A stretch of 13,684 bases of DNA. It comes from Lawsonibacter sp. Lineage in GTDB: Bacteria; Bacillota; Clostridia; Oscillospirales; Oscillospiraceae. The first letter of the stretch is position 1. Each line of letters opens with the position of its first letter. The notes beneath the pieces are model-generated. The model was given only the letters and a program-made list of their open reading frames with translations. It searched no databases and was not told where the DNA came from. Made by a program: the position numbers and the translations under genes. Shown piece by piece: positions 1 to 6,693 of the stretch. The stretch covers positions 1 through 13,684 of the forward strand of contig JAAWLY010000047.1 of NCBI GenBank assembly GCA_022798155.1, given 5' to 3'.

Positions 1-1
1 G

Positions 2-376
2 GCGGGCCAGCTCTCCGACCGGGATTTCCTCTCCATGAACAAGGACTGTGACCGGGAGATCAGCGAGGCGGAGCGGCAGATCTACGACCTGGAGCAGCAA
101 CAAATGTCCCGGGAGGATTTCCGCAAGCAGATTGAGACCATCCGACGGGTGCTCCGGGAGGCGGAGCGGGACGCGGCCCAGGGCCTTATCAGCAAGGAAT
201 TTGTGGACAGGTATATTGACAAGATCTTTGCCACCCCGGAGGAGGACGGCTCCCTGCGATTGAAAATTAAGGTTTTCACCGGCGAGACCACCGACAAATA
301 CCTTACAAATCTCCGAAGTCGCACGGGTCACACGTTCAAGAAGATGATCGAGTCCTACGAGAACGGCATGAAGTAA
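2..376 (+). CDS. Serine site-specific recombinase, C-terminal part (5' end outside window)
   Basis: The frame is open from the first bases of the window, so this is the tail of a longer gene; the first ATG in view (35) is internal. The visible 124 residues begin with LSDRDFLSMNKDCD and continue through a charged helical stretch to FVDRYIDKI and the ending TGHTFKKMIESYENGMK. This is the coiled-coil/DUF4368-like C-terminal region of large serine recombinases common on clostridial integrative elements and prophages. The catalytic resolvase domain lies off the left edge and cannot be checked. Such enzymes integrate and excise elements, and their genes usually sit near an element end, so an attachment site may lie just downstream. 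The family call rests on recognising this C-terminal pattern; the subtype is not determined. Confidence 0.82.
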   Translation, partial: AGQLSDRDFLSMNKDCDREISEAERQIYDLEQQQMSREDFRKQIETIRRVLREAERDAAQGLISKEFVDRYIDKIFATPEEDGSLRLKIKVFTGETTDKYLTNLRSRTGHTFKKMIESYENGMK

Positions 377-530
377 TGTTCCCCATCCCGGGGTTCCTTA
401 TTAACGCCTGATCGCACAGGGCAGCTGAGGGCCGGGCGCGCAAGTCCCGCGGGGAGCGCTGTCAGAGGGAAACCGGGCAGTCCGGTTCCTGGGACAGTTT
501 TCCTCCGGGCGGCGTCTGGCCCTCGTTTAA
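377..530. other. Intergenic stretch with hairpins, no gene seen
   Basis: About 150 GC-rich bases separate the recombinase stop from the terminator of the opposing operon. The best structure is a hairpin at 459-497: CTGTC pairs with GACAG on the outside, and GG-AACCGG pairs with CCGGTTCC inside (one bulged A, loop GCAGT). It is followed by TTTT (498-501), so it may act as a weak terminator for the recombinase. No reading frame with a ribosome site is visible. This is the likely place for an element boundary, but no direct repeat can be identified from this window alone. Confidence 0.4.
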
Positions 531-566
531 AACAGGTCCTCCGGCTGACCGGAGGACCTGTTTTTT
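531..566 (-). terminator. Intrinsic terminator, probably bidirectional
   Basis: AACAGGTCCTCCGG (531-544) pairs perfectly over 14 bp with 549-562 around a CTGA loop. Read leftward, it starts 2 bases after the TAA of the dehydrogenase gene (565-567) and ends in TTTTAAAC, closing the leftward operon. Read rightward, it is followed by a six-T run (561-566, overlapping the stem end), so it should also stop transcription coming from the recombinase side. Confidence 0.93.
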
Positions 567-1554
567 ATAATCCATTTACAATAAAGTTGGGGCGCTCCCC
601 CGCCAGCAGCAGCTTTACGGAGTTCCACATGTTACCGTGTGCCCGGCGGAAGACCCCTCCGGTGATGCCCCCCAGATGGGGGGAGAGGACAGCCCGGTCC
701 GCGACTTCCGCGGGCAGATCCACCAGAGGGTGGTCGGCGGGGGTGGGCTCTGGGGCCAGGGTGTCCATGGCGATCCCGCCCAGGCGGCCGCCGACGAGGG
801 CCTGGCGGACCGCCAGATTGTCCACCAGCTGGCCCCGGGCAGTATTGACCAAAATGGCCCCCGGCCTGACGTGAGCGAGAAAATCCTTGTTGACCATGTG
901 GGTGGTCTGGTCATTGACGGCACAGTGAAGGGAGAGGATGGTACACGTCTCCGCCAGCTCCTTCAACGGCAGATAGGAGATGCCCAGCTCCCGCTCCGCC
1001 TCTGGCGGCCGGCGGTGGGCGGTGTAGTAATACAGCTTACAGCCGAAGGGGCGCAGCAGCCGGACAGTGGCCTTCCCAATATCTCCCATGCCGATTATGC
1101 CAACCGTCTGTTCCCCAAGCTCCGGGGCGCTGGACACCATAAATTTCTCTTTAAACCTGATCTGCTCCCCCGCCTTCACAGCGTTGTGGCCGGTAACGCC
1201 GCAGCGCAGGGCCATAAGCATCAGCATCACGGTATGCTCCGCCACGCTCTCCGCGTTGCACCCCTTGTTGTTGCAAACATAGACGCCCCTCTCTCGGGCG
1301 GCCTCTATATCAATGGCGTTAAAGGCCACCCCCTCGGAGTGGATCATCTTTAGATTGGGCAGAGCATCGATTGTCTCCCGCTCCACGCGGGTAATGGCGT
1401 CGGCAAAAATCACCTGGGCGTCCGGGTTCTCCCGGGCGGCCTGGAGGGTGGACTGGTGGGCGCTGGCGAAAACCGGCTCCACCGGCAGTTCCTTTACAAA
1501 ATCGGGCGTATACAAATCATAGCGGGATTTAGGACCATAGATTAAAACCTTCAT
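565..1554 (-). CDS. D-2-hydroxyacid dehydrogenase
   Basis: A complete 329-residue member of the D-isomer-specific 2-hydroxyacid dehydrogenase family, which reversibly reduces 2-oxoacids with NAD(P)H in the cytoplasm. Visible landmarks: Rossmann motif GMGDIG (155-160), catalytic Arg in NTARGQLVD (R240), Glu in APEP (E269) and His in SPHLGG (H293), so the active site is intact. After the second Rossmann strand the protein reads YYYTAHRRP instead of having the Asp typical of NAD-specific members, so NADP(H) use is possible (inference). The ATG at 1554 is preferred over longer starts because GGAGG lies 7 bases upstream and the ATGA overlaps the prmA stop by 4 bases, implying translational coupling. 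The substrate (glyoxylate, hydroxypyruvate, phosphoglycerate or another 2-oxoacid) is undetermined. Last gene of the leftward operon. Confidence 0.9.
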   Translation of the reverse strand: MKVLIYGPKSRYDLYTPDFVKELPVEPVFASAHQSTLQAARENPDAQVIFADAITRVERETIDALPNLKMIHSEGVAFNAIDIEAARERGVYVCNNKGCNAESVAEHTVMLMLMALRCGVTGHNAVKAGEQIRFKEKFMVSSAPELGEQTVGIIGMGDIGKATVRLLRPFGCKLYYYTAHRRPPEAERELGISYLPLKELAETCTILSLHCAVNDQTTHMVNKDFLAHVRPGAILVNTARGQLVDNLAVRQALVGGRLGGIAMDTLAPEPTPADHPLVDLPAEVADRAVLSPHLGGITGGVFRRAHGNMWNSVKLLLAGERPNFIVNGL

Positions 1555-2492
1555 CGTGTCGCCTCCAAGGCTGCCCAGCCGTTTTTCTCTCGTTTTTTGG
1601 TTACCGTGAGGCCGGCCTTTTTCAGCGCCGCCTCCACCTCGTGGGCCCGGGCGTCGATGATGCCAGAGCACAGGAAAACGCCGTCCTCCTCCAGCAGGCC
1701 CGGCACCTGGGGGGCCAGGGGGATGATAACGTCGGCAACGATGTTGGCCAGCACCAGGTGGTATCTCTTCTCGGCCAGCTCGGCAGCCAGGGCCTTGTCG
1801 GACAGCACGTTGCCCGCCCGAACGGTGTACCGCTCCTTCCCGATGCCGTTCAGGGCGGCGTTTTCATAGGCCACATCCACCGCCTTGGGGTCAATATCCA
1901 CCGCCACAGCGGACCTGGCCCCCAGACACAGGGCGGCGATGGACAAAATACCGCTGCCGCAGCCCAGATCCAGCACGTCCCGCCCAGGGACGGTGTGCTC
2001 CTCCACCCCCTCCAGGCACAGCTGGGTGGAGGCGTGGGAGCCGGTGCCGAAGGTGAGGCCGGGGTTGAGATAAAAGGGCGTTCTTCCCTCCGGAACAGGC
2101 TCCTCCCGCAGCCACTCCGGCACCACATAGAGGCGTGTCCCGATCTCCAGGGGCCGGTAGTACTTCTGCCAGCTGTAGGCCCAGTCATTCTCAGTGAGGG
2201 GGGTGGCGGAGTACTCCTCCTCCAGGCCCCGGGTGTATTGCGCCAGCTGGGCCCGGCCGTCCCCGTCGTCGGTGACGTAAAACTTCACCCGGGCGACCCC
2301 CTTCATCCGATCCAGCAGCTCCTGGTCCACATAGTCCCAAAACTGCCGGTTCTGCTCCAGGAATTGCAGGAAGTCCTGCTCGTCCTCAATGACCAGGCCG
2401 TCCATCCCAGCGGCGGCCAGCTGGGCGCACACCTGGTCCAGCTTGTCCGGGGTGGTGTTGACAGCCACTTCCAGCCATTTGATCTCGTCCAT
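1551..2492 (-). CDS. prmA: Ribosomal protein L11 methyltransferase
   Basis: A 313-residue SAM-dependent methyltransferase matching PrmA, which methylates lysines and the N-terminus of ribosomal protein L11. Seen in order: an N-terminal substrate-recognition domain (about 1-95), DWAYSWQKYY (103-112), the PrmA signature PGLTFGTGSHAST (144-156), SAM motif I DLGCGSGILS (175-184), the acidic VDIDP strand end (198-202), and the catalytic-loop motif LANIVADVI (248-256). Length is normal for the family. The ribosome site before ATG 2492 is weak (GGA about 9 bases upstream), and the gene begins 15 bases after the stop of a small broken gene, so translation may depend on upstream translation. In many Firmicutes prmA sits with dnaJ and rsmE; here it is instead between a DegV gene and a dehydrogenase. 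Confidence 0.95.
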   Translation of the reverse strand: MDEIKWLEVAVNTTPDKLDQVCAQLAAAGMDGLVIEDEQDFLQFLEQNRQFWDYVDQELLDRMKGVARVKFYVTDDGDGRAQLAQYTRGLEEEYSATPLTENDWAYSWQKYYRPLEIGTRLYVVPEWLREEPVPEGRTPFYLNPGLTFGTGSHASTQLCLEGVEEHTVPGRDVLDLGCGSGILSIAALCLGARSAVAVDIDPKAVDVAYENAALNGIGKERYTVRAGNVLSDKALAAELAEKRYHLVLANIVADVIIPLAPQVPGLLEEDGVFLCSGIIDARAHEVEAALKKAGLTVTKKREKNGWAALEATR

Positions 2493-2507
2493 TGCTACAC
2501 ATCCAAT

Positions 2508-2752
2508 CTATTTTTTCGGCCACTCCTGAAACCACGCGTCCCAAGGCAGGCCGTTCCAGCAGAAAAGCAGTTGGGCGCAGCCCAGCGTGATGGAGCAGAA
2601 TTCCGACCGGTTCTCTCCTATCCACCAATCCCCGGCCAGGATCAGCTCCCGGTCTGCCGGTTCCAGTCGTGGTCATAGATCTCCAGGTCCTCCAGATTGT
2701 GGAGGCAGACGGTCTCCGCCTCCTCCGACACAAATTTCCAATGGTCCGGCAT
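2508..2752 (-). pseudogene. Small frameshifted gene between degV-like gene and prmA
   Basis: An ATG at 2752, 9 bases after the upstream DegV-family stop and preceded by AAGGTCAGG, opens a frame beginning MPDHWKFVSEEAETVC and running to YDHDWNRQTGS, stopping at 2642-2644. Moving to the next frame near 2655-2662 continues a plausible protein, ADRELILAGDWWIGE... to ...LPWDAWFQEWPKK, ending at TAG 2508-2510. Together the two parts would make an acidic, tryptophan-rich protein of about 82 residues filling the gap between its neighbours exactly. One base is missing at the junction, around AACCGG. No slippery heptamer for programmed frameshifting is evident, so this is either a recent loss-of-function deletion or a sequencing error. 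I do not recognise the family. Confidence 0.6.
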
Positions 2753-2761
2753 AGCCTGACC

Positions 2762-3634
2762 TTACCGGTTGGTCCCGATATAGAACAGTGCCACGGTGCC
2801 GGGGCCGGAGTGGGCGCCGATGACGGGGCCCACATAGTTGATGTAGATATCCTCCACGCCGAAGCGCTTCTTCACCATCTCCGCCACTGTCTGGGCATCC
2901 TCCAAGCAGTCGCCGTGGCTGATAAACACCCTCAGGCTGCCCGCGTCGATGGCGGTCTCCGCCATCCGATCCACCAGAGCCTTCAACGAGGCGTGCCGCC
3001 CCCTGGCCTTGCCGATGCTGATCAGGTGCCCCTCGTCGTCCACATGGAGGACAGGCTTGATCTGGAGCATGGAGCCCACCACGGCGGTGGCGGCGGAGAT
3101 GCGGCCCCCCCGTTTGAGGAAGTGGAGATCGTCCACGGTGAACTGGTGGCACAGGTTCAGCTTGTGCTCCTCCACCCAGTCCCGAACCTCTCGGATAGAG
3201 CGGCCCCGGTCCCGCTCCCGGGCGGCGTACCAGACAAGAAGCCCCTGGCCCAGGGAGGCACACAGTGTATCCACTGTGTACAGCTTCCGCTCGGGATACT
3301 TGGCCCGCAGCTCCTCCACCGCGATGACAGAGGAGTTATAGGTGGTGGACAGTCCGGAGGAGAACGCCAGAATCAGCACATCGTGCCCCGCCTGGAGCAG
3401 GGGCTCCAGCGTCTCAGTGTACTGGGCCACATTGACGGCGCTGGTGGTGGCCATCTCTCCCTGGCGCAGCCGGTCGTAAAACACGTGGGGGTCCATTTCC
3501 CTGTTGTCCGGATAATTGGAATAGGTGTGCTCCGCCAGGCTGAAACTTAGAGGAATTACTTGTATATCCAAATCCCGGACCATATCAGCCCCCAAATCAG
3601 CGGAGGAATCGGTTAAAAGAATAAAATCTGACAT
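2762..3634 (-). CDS. DegV family fatty-acid-binding protein
   Basis: A complete 290-residue DegV-family protein. These two-domain proteins bind a fatty acid; FakB members present it to the kinase FakA for phospholipid synthesis. Motifs visible in order: LLTDSSADL (6-14), TTSAVNVAQY (63-72, the usual TSxPs region), FSSGLSTTYNSS (91-102), the VDTLCASLGQGLL strand (121-133), FLKRGGRIS (172-180), QIKPVLHVD (191-199) and the family-typical ending VGPVIGAHSGPGTVALFY (268-285). The start at 3634 is chosen because AAGGAG lies 7 bases upstream; an in-frame TTG at 3655 would place that site inside the coding sequence. FakA is not in the window, so assignment to FakB is inference. Second gene of the leftward operon, about 76 bases after the DUF1836 gene. 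Confidence 0.92.
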   Translation of the reverse strand: MSDFILLTDSSADLGADMVRDLDIQVIPLSFSLAEHTYSNYPDNREMDPHVFYDRLRQGEMATTSAVNVAQYTETLEPLLQAGHDVLILAFSSGLSTTYNSSVIAVEELRAKYPERKLYTVDTLCASLGQGLLVWYAARERDRGRSIREVRDWVEEHKLNLCHQFTVDDLHFLKRGGRISAATAVVGSMLQIKPVLHVDDEGHLISIGKARGRHASLKALVDRMAETAIDAGSLRVFISHGDCLEDAQTVAEMVKKRFGVEDIYINYVGPVIGAHSGPGTVALFYIGTNR

Positions 3635-3710
3635 TGTAATACTCCTTTTCTTCAAGCTGCGGGGCCAGATCTATCAAACAGCCGCCGGCCGCCTGCGGCG
3701 CGGGTACCTA

Positions 3711-4238
3711 TCAGGGTTTATGCTTTGCCTTGCCCTCCTGAGGCTGGAGAATATCCAAAATACGCTGGCAGGCCAGCTGGTTGGCGTAGCTGCGCACAGC
3801 GAAATCCAGCGCCATCCGGGCCAGATCGGACTGCCCGGCCTCCGGGTCGATGGATTGGGCGGTGTCGGTGAGTGCCTGGTCCAGGGCCCGGCAGAAGTAG
3901 CCGTACTGCTCCGGGGGCGTCTTCTCCAGGGAGCGTCCCGCCCCCATCAGCGCGCCGATCGCCCGGACGGACAGCACCTGCTTTAAGGCCACCACCGCAG
4001 TGAGATAGCCCAGATGGATGGGCCCATATCGCTTGCCCTCCGCCCGGGGGACCAAGCCGTCCTTGATGTAGTTATTTACCATCGCCGGGGTCAGGGAATT
4101 GCTCTCATCAAACCGGATCAGCTGCCGGGACATATAGGAAATCAGCTGGTCCATATACAGGGCAATATCGGGCAGCTCCTCCCAGCGGGCAGGGCGCTCC
4201 CGCTCCATACGGCTTTTTAAATCCTGAAGTTCGTCCAT
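3711..4238 (-). CDS. DUF1836 helix-turn-helix protein
   Basis: A 175-residue protein with the DUF1836 pattern: WEELPDIALYMDQLISYM (19-36), then a MerR-like helix-turn-helix segment, SLTPAMVNNYIKDGLVP (48-64), followed by GKRY, and a helical C-terminal half. Family members are presumed DNA-binding regulators in Firmicutes; none of the residues suggests enzymatic activity. The ATG at 4238 has AGAGGG 8 bases upstream and follows a consensus promoter by about 35 bases. It is the first gene of the leftward operon, so it may regulate that operon, but no operator is identifiable. Its target is unknown. Confidence 0.85.
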   Translation of the reverse strand: MDELQDLKSRMERERPARWEELPDIALYMDQLISYMSRQLIRFDESNSLTPAMVNNYIKDGLVPRAEGKRYGPIHLGYLTAVVALKQVLSVRAIGALMGAGRSLEKTPPEQYGYFCRALDQALTDTAQSIDPEAGQSDLARMALDFAVRSYANQLACQRILDILQPQEGKAKHKP

Positions 4239-4273
4239 CGGTCGAGCCCTCTTTTCTCAATGTGATATTTATG

Positions 4274-4302
4274 ATTATACCATAGAGTTTCTCCCATTGC
4301 AA
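4274..4302 (-). promoter_or_regulatory. Sigma-A promoter of the DUF1836-degV-prmA operon
   Basis: Read leftward: TTGCAA (-35, 4297-4302), 17-base spacer, TATAAT (-10, 4274-4279) preceded by TGG, an extended -10 element. It lies about 35 bases upstream of the DUF1836 ATG. No other promoter of this quality is visible before the terminator at 531-562, so it probably drives all five genes. Confidence 0.82.
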
Positions 4303-4331
4303 ACAGGAGAGCCGCATTTTGCGGATCCGCT

Positions 4332-5222
4332 TTATCGCTTTCGCCGCAGCTCCGCCCGGCGGCGCAGCCGCTCCAGCGTATCCCGATGGTCCAGGGAACG
4401 CAGCTCGGGAAAGGCCTTCAGCAGCCGGCGGCGGCCAAAGGGCTCGCTGTCCAGCAGCCCCTGCACCGATCTGCGCCACCCCTCCAGCTGAGCGCGAACC
4501 TGGGCCCGCTGCTCATCCCGGCGCTGCTCCCAGTTCTCCAGGTCGTCGGCCAGCTCCGCCCGGCGCAGGGCCAGCTTGAAGGACAGCTCGTCGATGTCCT
4601 CCTTCCAGTCGGCTCCCCGCTCGGCGGCATCCAGCACCCGGTCGGCCAGGTTCTCTCCAAACTCGTTGGAGGCCTCCTTGATTTTGGCGGCCAGCTCGTC
4701 AATCTGAGCCAGGTGCCGGTTCAGCTTAACCACCGTGGACACGGTAGCCGCCAGGTCAACCGCCATCGTCCCTCCCAGCAGCACCAGCAGAATCAGCCCT
4801 ACCGGGCGGGGGATCAGTCGGATCAGGCCCAGCACGGTGGGGTGGAGCAGCTTGACCACAAACATGCAGGCAAAGCCCCAGGCGATGGAAAACCGCAGGC
4901 AGATATACCCGCTGAGGTTGAAGGGCTGGTTGGAGTAGTCCCACCAGCGCTGGTGGAACAGCTTCTCCAGCACAAAGCCGGTGAGCCACTCCAAGGCGGA
5001 GGTAAGCACCACCGATCCCACAAACAGGACGGGCAGATGATCGGACAGCGGAGTGAGACAGCCCAGCACAATCACCACGCCAAAGCCGTAAATCGGACAC
5101 ACCGGGCCGTTGAGGAAGCCACGATTGACAAATTTCCCGGTGACCAGGGCGGCGTAGCTCACCTCGGTGCACCAGCCTAAAAAGGCGTAGATAAAGAAAA
5201 TCCACAGAAAACGATACAGCAT
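4332..5222 (-). CDS. CmpB-type membrane protein (putative ABC-transporter type IV family) with coiled-coil tail
   Basis: A 296-residue protein. The N-terminal ~165 residues hold about five membrane segments (roughly 5-25, 43-58, 63-82, 108-130, 140-162) with the family motifs FLNGPVCPIYGFG (36-48), EWLTGFVLEKLF (78-89), WWDYSNQPFNLSGYICLRF (93-111) and SIAWG. These match the ABC_trans_CmpB family (PF06541), annotated as putative ABC permease without a proven transport substrate. Residues ~168-296 form a highly charged Arg/Glu/Leu-rich, probably coiled-coil cytoplasmic tail absent from the short family members. ATG 5222 has GGGAG 5 bases upstream and its own promoter. No ATP-binding partner is adjacent. 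No clear terminator follows, only a small CCGCA/TGCGG hairpin without a T run, so some read-through into the next operon is possible. Confidence 0.85.
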   Translation of the reverse strand: MLYRFLWIFFIYAFLGWCTEVSYAALVTGKFVNRGFLNGPVCPIYGFGVVIVLGCLTPLSDHLPVLFVGSVVLTSALEWLTGFVLEKLFHQRWWDYSNQPFNLSGYICLRFSIAWGFACMFVVKLLHPTVLGLIRLIPRPVGLILLVLLGGTMAVDLAATVSTVVKLNRHLAQIDELAAKIKEASNEFGENLADRVLDAAERGADWKEDIDELSFKLALRRAELADDLENWEQRRDEQRAQVRAQLEGWRRSVQGLLDSEPFGRRRLLKAFPELRSLDHRDTLERLRRRAELRRKR

Positions 5223-5252
5223 AGCGGCTCCCTTTCTCGCATATTTGGGGAT

Positions 5253-5281
5253 ATTATAACCGTTTCAGGAAAAAATGTCCA
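5253..5281 (-). promoter_or_regulatory. Sigma-A promoter of the CmpB-type gene
   Basis: Read leftward: TGGACA (-35, 5276-5281), 17-base spacer, TATAAT (-10, 5253-5258), with the ATG about 30 bases downstream. Confidence 0.8.
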
Positions 5282-5557
5282 GACTATTTGTGCATTGGGC
5301 GCGGCTGTATTTCTCTCCGTCTCCGCACCCAAATCTCGAAAGAATTGAACATATCAGGCTTCAACACATGGTAAACAACAGGAGAGCCTGCGGACCTACC
5401 GGGTGTTCAACCGGCGATGCCACAACCGCCGCATCGGGAAAATGAACCGTCTTAGAAGAAATTCTGAGCCTGTGCATTTTTATATTCACACATTCGCCTT
5501 TTTTCTCCCTGTAAAATGCGGTCCGTATCGCTCATAATTCACATAGGCATGATGATG
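5282..5557. other. Intergenic region without a recognised gene
   Basis: About 275 bases lie between the CmpB promoter and the LysR stop. A short open stretch on the + strand (from about 5390 to 5535) gives a basic peptide with no start codon or ribosome site, and I do not accept it as a gene. A two-stem hairpin lies at 5405-5447: GTTCA/TGAAC outside and CGATGC/GCATCG inside. No T run follows it, and no clear terminator for the LysR gene is seen here. Confidence 0.4.
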
Positions 5558-6478
5558 TTACTGCCCCAGGCTGGTGGATATGTTCATATATGTCCGCTGC
5601 CCCGCCCACTCCGCAGCAAAACGGACCATTGTGTCTACCAGAGGCGAGACGGTGTCCTTCCGCCGGACCACCCCCACCTCTTTTACAATCCGTTCCTTTA
5701 ATTTCAGCTCCACCACCCGGTCCAGCCGCCGGGCCTGGAACTCTTCCGAGGGGAGCAGGGCCACCCCCAGACCGCCTTGGACCATATACAACCCTGTGGT
5801 GGGGCTGGCTGAGCGACAGACGATGTTGGGTTCGAAGCCCGCCTCCCGGCAGGCCGCCAGACACAGCTCCGACGCCACCTGGCCCGTCTGGTGGAAGATA
5901 AAATGCTCTCCGCTCAGCTCCTTCAAACTGACCAGTCCCCGCTTTGCCAGAGGGTGAAGGGCGGGCACCGCCAGGGAGTAGACGTCCTCCCCCAGTCTGA
6001 TAAAATCCACCCCCGCAGGCAGGCCGGACATGGGCCGGTTCAAAAAGGCGGCGTCCAGCTTGCGCTCCACCAGCATTTCCAGCAGGCGGTGGGTGCCGTC
6101 CTGGACAATGTTCACCGATATCTCCGGAAAACTGCCGCAGAAGGCGGAGAGCAGGCCGCCGAAGTCGATGCACTGCAGACTGGTGATGATCCCCAGGTTC
6201 AAGGTGCCCCTGCGCAGTCCGGCAAACAGGGCCATCTCTGCCTGGAGGGCGTCCGCCCGCTGGACGATCTCCCGGGCCCGGAGGACAAATTCCCGTCCCG
6301 CCTCAGTCAGCACCGCCCCTCGGGAATTGCGGGTAAACAGGGAGATGCCCAGCTCCTTCTCCAGCCGGGAGATTTGCTGAGACAGCGCAGGCTGCCCCAC
6401 ATGACAGGCCTGGGCCGCCAGGGAAAATTTTTCGTGCTCCGCTACCGCCAGCACGTAGCGCATGGTGTACAGCTCCAT
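5558..6478 (-). CDS. LysR-type transcriptional regulator
   Basis: A 306-residue LysR-type regulator. The N-terminal winged helix-turn-helix is clear: MELYTMRYVLAVAEHEKFS, then AAQACHVGQPALSQQISRLE (21-40), KELGISLFTR (41-50) and LTEAGREF (57-64). A linker helix follows, then the two-lobed effector-binding domain (from about residue 90, RRGTLNLGIITS). ATG 6478 is preferred over the longer in-frame start at 6505 because GGAGG lies 7 bases upstream and the LysR N-terminus begins there. It is divergent from the zinc-ribbon/transketolase operon with about 215 bases between the start codons, the standard arrangement for a LysR activator and its target. The effector is presumably a substrate or intermediate of that operon (inference). 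Confidence 0.95.
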   Translation of the reverse strand: MELYTMRYVLAVAEHEKFSLAAQACHVGQPALSQQISRLEKELGISLFTRNSRGAVLTEAGREFVLRAREIVQRADALQAEMALFAGLRRGTLNLGIITSLQCIDFGGLLSAFCGSFPEISVNIVQDGTHRLLEMLVERKLDAAFLNRPMSGLPAGVDFIRLGEDVYSLAVPALHPLAKRGLVSLKELSGEHFIFHQTGQVASELCLAACREAGFEPNIVCRSASPTTGLYMVQGGLGVALLPSEEFQARRLDRVVELKLKERIVKEVGVVRRKDTVSPLVDTMVRFAAEWAGQRTYMNISTSLGQ

Positions 6479-6545
6479 AAAAATCCCTCCGTCAAACTCC
6501 CCCAAAAATTCGCTGGGTTTTGTGCAAAATATTTGGCGTAACTTT

Positions 6546-6575
6546 ATACTATCCTCAAATTTCCCGGGCTGTCAA
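6546..6575 (-). promoter_or_regulatory. Promoter of the LysR regulator gene
   Basis: Read leftward: TTGACA (-35, 6570-6575), 18-base spacer, TAGTAT (-10, 6546-6551; 4 of 6 consensus). The -10 is about 68 bases upstream of the LysR ATG. Confidence 0.65.
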
Positions 6576-6592
6576 GCTCTTTTCCGGTCTTC

Positions 6593-6609
6593 TATCATTT
6601 TTTGTGATA
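6593..6609. promoter_or_regulatory. Candidate LysR-type operator (T-N11-A inverted repeat)
   Basis: TATCA (6593-6597) and TGATA (6605-6609) form an inverted repeat around seven bases. Inside it, T6595 and A6607 give the T-N11-A spacing of LysR-type boxes (ATC-N9-GAT). Its centre (6601) is about 65 bases upstream of the predicted start of the rightward transcript (~6666), the usual recognition-site position for LysR activators, and it is close to the LysR promoter -35, compatible with autoregulation. Confidence 0.55.
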
Positions 6610-6629
6610 ATAGCTGGTTCAAAAAAGAA

Positions 6630-6659
6630 TTGGACGCCGGAGAGATTTGGATTTATAGT
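6630..6659 (+). promoter_or_regulatory. Promoter of the zinc-ribbon/transketolase operon
   Basis: TTGGAC (6630-6635), 18-base spacer, TATAGT (6654-6659). The -10 is good (5 of 6) and the -35 poor (3 of 6), which fits a promoter that needs an activator. The first gene starts about 28 bases after the predicted transcript start. Confidence 0.5.
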
Positions 6660-6693
6660 GGCCTCAACATCAAGAACAGAAAGGATGTCTGAT

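Noticed and set aside
420..500. Resemblance to riboswitch segments (cobalamin- or c-di-GMP-like strings such as CACAGGGCA and GCAAGTCCCGC)
   Set aside because: The conserved cores and the B12-box or tetraloop-receptor elements are absent, and no gene lies downstream in the same orientation.
2642..2670. Programmed -1 frameshift in the small gene before prmA
   Set aside because: No X-XXY-YYZ slippery heptamer and no obvious downstream stem-loop at the junction; a deletion or sequencing error is simpler.
1641..2678. Long + strand open frame opposite prmA
   Set aside because: Antisense shadow of a real gene in GC-rich DNA; low-complexity His/Gln/Gly/Leu/Val-rich product, no ribosome site, and prmA motifs are unambiguous on the other strand. 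The same holds for the long antisense frames over degV, the transketolase genes and the secreted-protein gene.
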